Assembly: GCA_016716405.1 (NCBI GenBank)
Contig: JADJWK010000001.1
Location: forward strand, 992,001 to 1,056,000
Origin: Candidatus Melainabacteria bacterium
Lineage (GTDB): Bacteria > Cyanobacteriota > Vampirovibrionia > Obscuribacterales > Obscuribacteraceae
DNA: 64,000 nt
Reading direction: 5' to 3'
Each line of letters opens with the position of its first letter. The stretch's first letter is position 1. The notes beneath the pieces are model-generated. The model searched no databases, was not told the DNA's origin, and worked only from the letters and a program-made list of their open reading frames with translations. A program made the translations under genes and the position numbers. Shown in pieces: positions 58,821 through 64,000 of the stretch.

Positions 58821-61681
58821 TTCTGCCCTCCGCTGTGGTCGCCGAGAATGGCTCTGTAGCGAGCGTGGCTCCGGGCTCTCAGGTTACGTCTCACCAGGGC
58901 GATGAGACCGAGACCGGCAAGGCCAAGAGCATAGTTGAGATACTCGAAAATCAGGCGGTTCTGCTTGTCCAGGGGAAGGAGGGTGCGGCTGAACTGACCG
59001 CGGCTGCGAATGGAGAGAAGCTCCCGGTCGCCCAGGGACCAGTCGACGGTGTTCTGCATGAGCTCCACCGGGTTGAGATAACGTGTGCTCATTCCGGCCG
59101 AAGCCAGGTCGATCATCTCGTCGGACACGAAGGAATTGGAGGCAAAGAGTATTATCCTGGCCGAGTCGGCGGATTTCTCAATGACGCGCTTCTCGGGGAA
59201 TCTGCCTTTGAAGTAGGACTCGAAGGTCCCTTCCAGGCAGGCCCCCAGGAGTCTGGATCCGGTCTTGCCCGCAGGCGCCTGCGGGAAACCCGACTCCGGA
59301 TAGGCTTTCAGATCGGGCTGGATCTCCAGGCTCTCGGATGTCCAGGAGCCAGGAGAGCTCTTGAGCAGGCGATAGAGCTTGCGACCCGGACTGGTTTTAC
59401 CCTCTTTGTCCCCTGTATATAGGATCGGAGAGGCCCAGTTCAGGGTGACCTGACTGAGACCGGCGATGAGCCCGCTCTCCTGATCGAGACCCTGACCGCG
59501 AACGTCGACGAAGTACGGATAAGGAAAAATGACGGTCTCCTGAACAAGGAAGCCTTCGATGGAGCGCTGGATGGGAATCGGAAAAGCAGCATTCTGCGTA
59601 TCGAGGACCAGGGACTGCTCGAACTTGAAGCCGTGGTGCTCGAGCCAGGTCTCCAGTCCCGAGCGATGCTTGTGGCAGGCCAGCTCTTTCTCCATGTTTA
59701 TATCGAAAGGCGAGCTGGCTATGGCTACGGTGCCGCCCCTCATCAAGAACTGATCCAGGGCGAAGACCTCCTGCTCTGAGAAATTCTCCGGGGAGACCAC
59801 CACCATCATGTCTATATCGTCGTCCACATGACCTCTTTTGAGATCGGCGGTTTTGACGGCGAACTGCTGGGAGAGGACTTCTTTGAGAAGGGTGAAATGC
59901 TTCTGGGAGCCGCCCATCCCGTAATCCATCATCGAGGACTCAGGCAGGGCGAGTCCGATTGTTTTCAGGAATCCCCGGGAGAAGCGCTTGAGCGAGGCCG
60001 TGATACTGCGCTCGAGACCGGCTTTGGCAGCGCCCGATTCAAAATCCAGGGCTTCCGGGAGCGAGACTTGAATGACCTGACCATCGCTCTCGAGTACCAT
60101 ATAGAACCAGAAAGTGCTGTTATCCATCAGGCCAACAGCCATGGGGCGGAAGCCGTACTGCTCGGCGAGCATCCTGGCTGTCTTGCCGCCGTCGGCTTCC
60201 GGGTCGATCATCTCTACCGAGAGCTTGCCGGAAGACTTCGCTTTGAGCTCGTCCAGTATCGAGATAAGCTCTCCTTTCAGTTTGATCAGAGGCTCCGGGA
60301 GACTTTTGTCAGCCGAGAGATAGCCTTTGAAGACCACCGGCTTGTTGATATTGAGGAATACATTGCCGGCCGACTGGTAAGCAGTGAGCACTTTCTTGAT
60401 CGCCGTGGTGATGTCGTATTCGGGATTGCGCAGGTCGACGTCCAGATTCTGCTCGCCCCTCAGCTTCACCTCGATGAGGTCGTCGAAGGCAAGGGTCTCG
60501 TACTGGTCGCCATACTTGACCAGTATGTCGAAATAGGAGTTTGCCACCGAAGCCTGGTATTTGCTGAAGGTCTGGAAGGCCCGGGGTTTGATTCCATATT
60601 TCTCGCCTGCTTCTTTCTCGAGCTCGGGATTCTCTATGGGATCGACGATCTCGACTTTGACCCTGCCGCCGCCTGCGACCTCGTACTCTTTCATGATGTC
60701 TTCCAGGCGCGGCACCAGGGGGGCGAGCTTTGAGTGGGTGCGGGCGGAGAAATAGCCCCTGATCAGAAGCGGCTCTTTGAGGCGGCTCAGGTACTGCCTG
60801 GTGACAGGCGAGATGGAATAGATGCGACCGGCGGTGAGATCGAGCCGGGCGAAGTTGATCTGCTGGATCCAGAAATTGCCGACCAGGAAATTGGCTATGA
60901 AAAGAGCCGTCACAAGAATCCAGTCCCGGTGAGTCTTGTTGCTGGCATTCCCCGACCAGCGCATTTTCTCCAGGGAGAGAACATTGAGACTGAGAAAAGT
61001 GCCGACGATAGTCAGATAGTAGTACAGATCGCGAGCGTCTATGACACCACGGGTGATGCTCTGGAAGCGAGCCCCTGAACCGAGGAGGGCCAGGATCTCG
61101 CCGATCCGGTTGTCGAAGAGACTGACGATGGGATCGGAGCCGATCAAGAAGAAGAAGCCGCACAAGAGAGTGGAGATGAGCAGGCTGACGATCTGATTCT
61201 CGGTCTTGCTGCTCACGAAAAGACCGATGGCTGTGTAGGCGGCCGCCAGGAAGAGAGTGGCAATATAGCCGCCTGCCACCGGGCCCCAGTCCAGAGGACC
61301 GATAAGAGACACCGAGATGGGAAGCGGCAGGGTCAGGGAAACGGCGAAGGCCACCAGAGCCAGGCAGGCCAGGAACTTTCCTGCCACCATTTGCAGGTTG
61401 GAGACCGGTGAGGTGAAAAGGAGCTCCACGGTTCCGGACCGTCTCTCTTCGCTCCAGATCCGCATGGTTAGAGCGGGGACGAGAAAAACCAGGAGCACCG
61501 GCATCCACTCGAACATCGGCCGGACATCGGCAATGTTCCGGGCGAAAAAGGTCTCGAGCCAGAAGAAGACGAAAAGAGTGACGGCTATGAAAGCGCCGAA
61601 GAATATGAATGCCGTGAGAGAGGAGAAGAAGCCGGCGAATTCTTTGCGGGCTATATTCTCGATGGTCCGGGACTCAGTCAT
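58817..61681 (-). CDS. ABC-2 permease fused to GldG-like substrate domain
   Basis: A 954-aa protein combining two functions that are separate in gliding bacteria. Residues 1-~240 form a GldF-like ABC-2 permease of six helices (opening ARKEFAGFFSSLTAFIFF, with EERRSGTVELLFTSPVS). Residues ~255-920 form a GldG-like part: a membrane helix, then a large extracytoplasmic domain with SISPVTRQYLSRLKEPLLIRGYFS, VKVEIVDP and MMVVVSPENFSEQEVFALDQFLMRGGTVAIA, and a last helix near the C-terminus (LNYALGLAGLGLIALVRRNL). It would move or mechanically act on an envelope substrate. It overlaps the ATPase gene by 8 bp. Confidence 0.88.
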   Translation of the reverse strand: MTESRTIENIARKEFAGFFSSLTAFIFFGAFIAVTLFVFFWLETFFARNIADVRPMFEWMPVLLVFLVPALTMRIWSEERRSGTVELLFTSPVSNLQMVAGKFLACLALVAFAVSLTLPLPISVSLIGPLDWGPVAGGYIATLFLAAAYTAIGLFVSSKTENQIVSLLISTLLCGFFFLIGSDPIVSLFDNRIGEILALLGSGARFQSITRGVIDARDLYYYLTIVGTFLSLNVLSLEKMRWSGNASNKTHRDWILVTALFIANFLVGNFWIQQINFARLDLTAGRIYSISPVTRQYLSRLKEPLLIRGYFSARTHSKLAPLVPRLEDIMKEYEVAGGGRVKVEIVDPIENPELEKEAGEKYGIKPRAFQTFSKYQASVANSYFDILVKYGDQYETLAFDDLIEVKLRGEQNLDVDLRNPEYDITTAIKKVLTAYQSAGNVFLNINKPVVFKGYLSADKSLPEPLIKLKGELISILDELKAKSSGKLSVEMIDPEADGGKTARMLAEQYGFRPMAVGLMDNSTFWFYMVLESDGQVIQVSLPEALDFESGAAKAGLERSITASLKRFSRGFLKTIGLALPESSMMDYGMGGSQKHFTLLKEVLSQQFAVKTADLKRGHVDDDIDMMVVVSPENFSEQEVFALDQFLMRGGTVAIASSPFDINMEKELACHKHRSGLETWLEHHGFKFEQSLVLDTQNAAFPIPIQRSIEGFLVQETVIFPYPYFVDVRGQGLDQESGLIAGLSQVTLNWASPILYTGDKEGKTSPGRKLYRLLKSSPGSWTSESLEIQPDLKAYPESGFPQAPAGKTGSRLLGACLEGTFESYFKGRFPEKRVIEKSADSARIILFASNSFVSDEMIDLASAGMSTRYLNPVELMQNTVDWSLGDRELLSIRSRGQFSRTLLPLDKQNRLIFEYLNYALGLAGLGLIALVRRNLRARSHARYRAILGDHSGGQK

Positions 61682-62621
61682 TGCCTGCCTCTCCTCGACC
61701 GCCGGAGATCTCCGCGAAAACCGTCTCGAGATCTCGTCCAGACTCCTCGAGCCTGTAAAGCTTGAAACCTGCCTCGACTGTCTTTCTTGCGATCTCTGGC
61801 AGAACCGCTCCGCTCTTCAGACCATCGGGCAGTAGCAGGAGATACTGATGGCGCCCGTCGCGTTCTTCGGTCCGGGTGGTCTCGAGCCCCTCGATCTCTT
61901 TCAGGAGCGGCTCGAATTTTTCGGGCTCGGCGTCCACCGCCACGGTCAGGCGGCTTGCCGATCCGAGTTTCTCCATACTGCTGTCAAGGGCTATTTTGCC
62001 TCCGGCGACGATGATGACGCGATGGCAGGTGGCCTGGACCTCCTGCAGGATATGGGTGGACACCACGACAGTGGCGGTGCTGGCCAGCTCTTTGATGAGA
62101 TGGCGCATCTCCTGGATCTGGGAGGGGTCGAGACCGTTGGTGGGCTCGTCCAGGATGAGGATCTTTGGTTGACTGAGAATCGCCTGGGCCACTCCCAGGC
62201 GCTGGCGGAAGCCCCGGGACAGATTGCTCACCGGCTTCTGGGCGACGGAGCCGAGATTGGTCCTGGCTACGGCAGTGGCTATGGCGCCTGTTTTGTCCTT
62301 GCCTGAGAGACCCTTGAGATTAGCCCGGTAATCTAAGAAGTCCAGGACATTCATGTCTGTATAGAGCGGGCAGTTCTCGGGGAGATAGCCGATTCGCTCC
62401 TGGATCTCGGCGCGGTTGGTTCTTATGTCGAGACCGTCGACGGTGATCTCTCCGGATGTGGGCTCGATGAAACCGGTGATCATCTTCATGATCGTCGTCT
62501 TGCCCGCGCCGTTATGACCCAGCAGCCCGACTATCTCGGACTTGCCGATGGTGAAGGAGACATTGTCAACAGCGACAACATCACCGTAGGTTCTGCTCAG
62601 TGCTTCGGTCGTGATCATCAA
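61674..62621 (-). CDS. ABC transporter ATP-binding protein (GldA-like)
   Basis: A 315-aa ATPase. Walker A GHNGAGKTT (~35-43), Q-loop in IGYLPENCPLY, signature LSRGFRQR, Walker B ILILDEPTNGLD and switch His in VVSTHIL. The extra C-terminal ~90 residues form the accessory domain common in ABC-2 exporters. It supplies energy to the fused GldF/GldG-like protein next to it. The operon order ATPase, permease/GldG fusion, DUF4340 is typical of the Gld-like family found in many bacteria outside the gliding Bacteroidetes. Confidence 0.92.
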   Translation of the reverse strand: MMITTEALSRTYGDVVAVDNVSFTIGKSEIVGLLGHNGAGKTTIMKMITGFIEPTSGEITVDGLDIRTNRAEIQERIGYLPENCPLYTDMNVLDFLDYRANLKGLSGKDKTGAIATAVARTNLGSVAQKPVSNLSRGFRQRLGVAQAILSQPKILILDEPTNGLDPSQIQEMRHLIKELASTATVVVSTHILQEVQATCHRVIIVAGGKIALDSSMEKLGSASRLTVAVDAEPEKFEPLLKEIEGLETTRTEERDGRHQYLLLLPDGLKSGAVLPEIARKTVEAGFKLYRLEESGRDLETVFAEISGGRGEAGND

Positions 62622-62679
62622 TAGTGTTATAGGAGCGGGCGCTCCGTGCGCCCTGGTAATTCAGGTTATTTTAACAGGA

Positions 62680-63606
62680 TCAATATTCTTTGCGGACAAT
62701 ATATAAAGGTCTGTTCCGTACATGCTGGAGGACCAGGTAGAGATACTCTCCGAGCAGTCCGATACAGATCAATTGAAAGCTGCCGGTGAGGAGGATTGCC
62801 ACTACCACCGGTGACCATCCCGGCATCACTCCGGGCAGGACAATAGCGGCGATAAGCAGGAGGATGCTGAAGAACAGGGTGAGGCAGCCCAGGTAGATAC
62901 CCAGCCGGAGAGGTGCCCGGGAAAAGCCGGTGATGCCCGCCAGACACAAGCCGATGAGCTTGCCCAGGGTGTACTGGGGCACGCCGGCGAAACGCTCTTC
63001 CCGGTCGTATTCGACGATTGCCTGTTTGTAGCCCACCCAGGTAGCCAGCCCACGCAGATAGCGATCCTTCTCGCGCATCGCTTTCAGATCGCTTACTGCC
63101 GCCGCCGATATCAAGCGAAAGTCCCCGACATCCACAGGGATCTCGATTTCGGAGATCGAGCTCATCAGGCGATAGAAGACTTTGGCGCGAAAATCGGCGA
63201 ACGCCGAGATCCCGTGTCTCTTCCGGCGCCGGGCATGGACGATGTCATAGCCCTCCTGCCATTTGGCCACCAGGGTGGGGAAGAATTCGGGAGGATCTTG
63301 AAGATCGCCGTCGATGACGATGGCGGCATCGCCGGTGACATGATCGAGACCGGCGGTGATGGCGGCCTGGTGCCCGAAATTGCGGCTGAAATCGATGATT
63401 CTCAGACCGGGAACCTTCGCCTGCTCGGCAACGAGGATTTCCAGGGTGCGGTCCCGGCTGCCGTCGTTGACGAAGATAAGCTCGCGCTCGCAGCCCATCT
63501 CGTCGAGCACTCCGGCGACCCGCCGCACACATTCCGCGGCGCCGAGCTCTTCGTTGTACATCGGGATGACGATGCTCAGCTTGTAGTTGGCGGGGCTGGA
63601 GGTCAT
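62680..63606 (-). CDS. GT2 glycosyltransferase, GtrB/dolichol-phosphate-mannose-synthase-like
   Basis: A 308-aa protein. The catalytic GT-A domain (1-~220) shows KLSIVIPMYNEELGAAECVRR, ELIFVNDGSRDRT (nucleotide-binding Asp), FSRNFGHQAAITAGLDHVTGDAAIVIDGDLQDPPEF (DxD-like metal-binding Asp residues) and DVGDFRLIS. Two membrane helices follow near 229-253 and 265-289. This group transfers a sugar from UDP- or GDP-sugar to undecaprenyl-phosphate at the inner face of the membrane. The start at 63606 (MTSSPANYKL) is chosen over 63621, which adds five residues. It is divergent from a GT87-like gene, so both may serve one glycan pathway. Confidence 0.92.
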   Translation of the reverse strand: MTSSPANYKLSIVIPMYNEELGAAECVRRVAGVLDEMGCERELIFVNDGSRDRTLEILVAEQAKVPGLRIIDFSRNFGHQAAITAGLDHVTGDAAIVIDGDLQDPPEFFPTLVAKWQEGYDIVHARRRKRHGISAFADFRAKVFYRLMSSISEIEIPVDVGDFRLISAAAVSDLKAMREKDRYLRGLATWVGYKQAIVEYDREERFAGVPQYTLGKLIGLCLAGITGFSRAPLRLGIYLGCLTLFFSILLLIAAIVLPGVMPGWSPVVVAILLTGSFQLICIGLLGEYLYLVLQHVRNRPLYIVRKEY

Positions 63607-63741
63607 GTCTGTCGATTCCAATAGAGCTCGGTCTCAATCCCCGGGCCGAGCTCTATCATACCGGTCCCGGGCGCCGTTCTGAAGCGGTGTTGTCAATATG
63701 GCATTTGCACTAAAGTATGAGAAACCCCGGCTACCCTTATA

Positions 63742-64000
63742 ATGCCTCGCTCCAAGCTCAAGACCTCAATCCTTCTAGTGGCTGGCTGTCTGCTCTTCCT
63801 GTTCAGCCAGACCATGGTGCTTTTCGAGGTGCTGCGTCCCCTGGCGGACCCGCGCTGGTATGTGACCGAAAAGCAGGAGCCCCGCATCACGGATTTTTTT
63901 CAGTATTACCAGGCCAGCGCCCTGGCACGTTCCGATAAATCTTCCCGGGTCTACGATCCCGAAGTGCAACGGCAGTGGGTGAACGATCTCATCGCACCGC
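63742..64000 (+). CDS. GT87-like polyprenyl-sugar glycosyltransferase, 5' part only
   Basis: The first 86 codons of a membrane protein that runs off the right edge. MPRSKLKTSILLVAGCLLFLFSQTMVLFEVL is a first membrane helix. TDFFQYYQASALARSDKSSRVYDPEVQRQWVNDLIAP is the usual first periplasmic loop of GT87 / DUF2029 mannosyltransferase-like proteins, with the acidic TDF that often binds the lipid-linked sugar. A TATAAT motif at 63738-63743 overlaps the start codon and no ribosome binding site is visible. The divergent GtrB-like gene fits the same pathway. Confidence 0.65.
   Translation, partial: MPRSKLKTSILLVAGCLLFLFSQTMVLFEVLRPLADPRWYVTEKQEPRITDFFQYYQASALARSDKSSRVYDPEVQRQWVNDLIAP

Overview
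The window is a GC-rich (roughly 60%) bacterial chromosome segment with dense, mostly single-copy housekeeping and envelope genes, broken up by AT-richer patches full of decayed insertion sequences. Lipoprotein and secretion signals, a Slt-type lytic transglycosylase, a TadE/TadG-like pseudopilin protein, FtsH, a Gld-type ABC system and a polyprenyl-glycan glycosyltransferase suggest a two-membrane (Gram-negative-type) cell. The phylum cannot be fixed from the sequence. A non-photosynthetic relative of cyanobacteria or another deep-branching soil/biofilm lineage would fit, but this is a guess. No rRNA, tRNA or CRISPR array was seen.

Layout. 1-8.6 kb: the 5' part of an M20 amidohydrolase, then an unknown 360-aa protein, a small membrane protein and a fused SDR/dienoyl-CoA-isomerase enzyme. 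This cassette is partly duplicated at 6.4-7.1 kb, with an IS1595-like element and a non-coding repeat between the copies. A short sigma-70 factor follows. 8.8-14.5 kb: NAD kinase, a DMT exporter with a histidine-rich tail, a PLD-fold protein and a DUF3343 protein. 14.7-23.5 kb: lytic transglycosylase, cysteine-desulfurase-like enzyme, glutamate dehydrogenase, and an enlarged FtsH with a small cysteine-rich partner. 23.6-28.6 kb: an IS graveyard with two broken IS1380-type transposases, a dispersed repeat, and a small secreted-protein gene disturbed by two different tandem repeats. 28.6-32.9 kb: an operon of a DmpA peptidase, a C39-like protease and a two-domain unknown protein, then TerC and two small zinc-ribbon proteins. 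33.3-39.7 kb: a secreted DUF3060 protein, a TadG-like protein with a Ser/Thr kinase, and a Rieske oxygenase/TetR operon with a clear palindromic operator. 39.8-41.0 and 53.9-55.0 kb: two copies of one IS1595-type element in opposite orientation, each with its own 8-bp target duplication. Between them are a DUF4139 protein, a tyrosine phosphatase, GMP synthase, membrane proteins, a cupin/TetR pair, a thioredoxin-like gene and a spermidine-synthase-like membrane protein. 55-64 kb: small membrane proteins, a GGDEF protein, a Gld-type ABC operon, a GT2 glycosyltransferase and the start of a GT87-like gene.

The most interesting signal is at 48.8-50.15 kb. A secreted thioredoxin-like protein is interrupted by one in-frame TGA that is followed, at a suitable distance, by a bacterial-SECIS-like hairpin with GGU in its loop. 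Elsewhere in the window lie a DUF3343 (Se/S-carrier-like) gene and a cysteine-desulfurase-like gene, so a selenoprotein is a serious possibility. Other unusual items are an HSDL2-like/ECH1-like fusion enzyme, an FtsH with a duplicated membrane/periplasmic module, a 44-bp repeat that recreates a 13-codon ORF in each unit, and a 20-bp duplication that separates a signal peptide from its mature protein.
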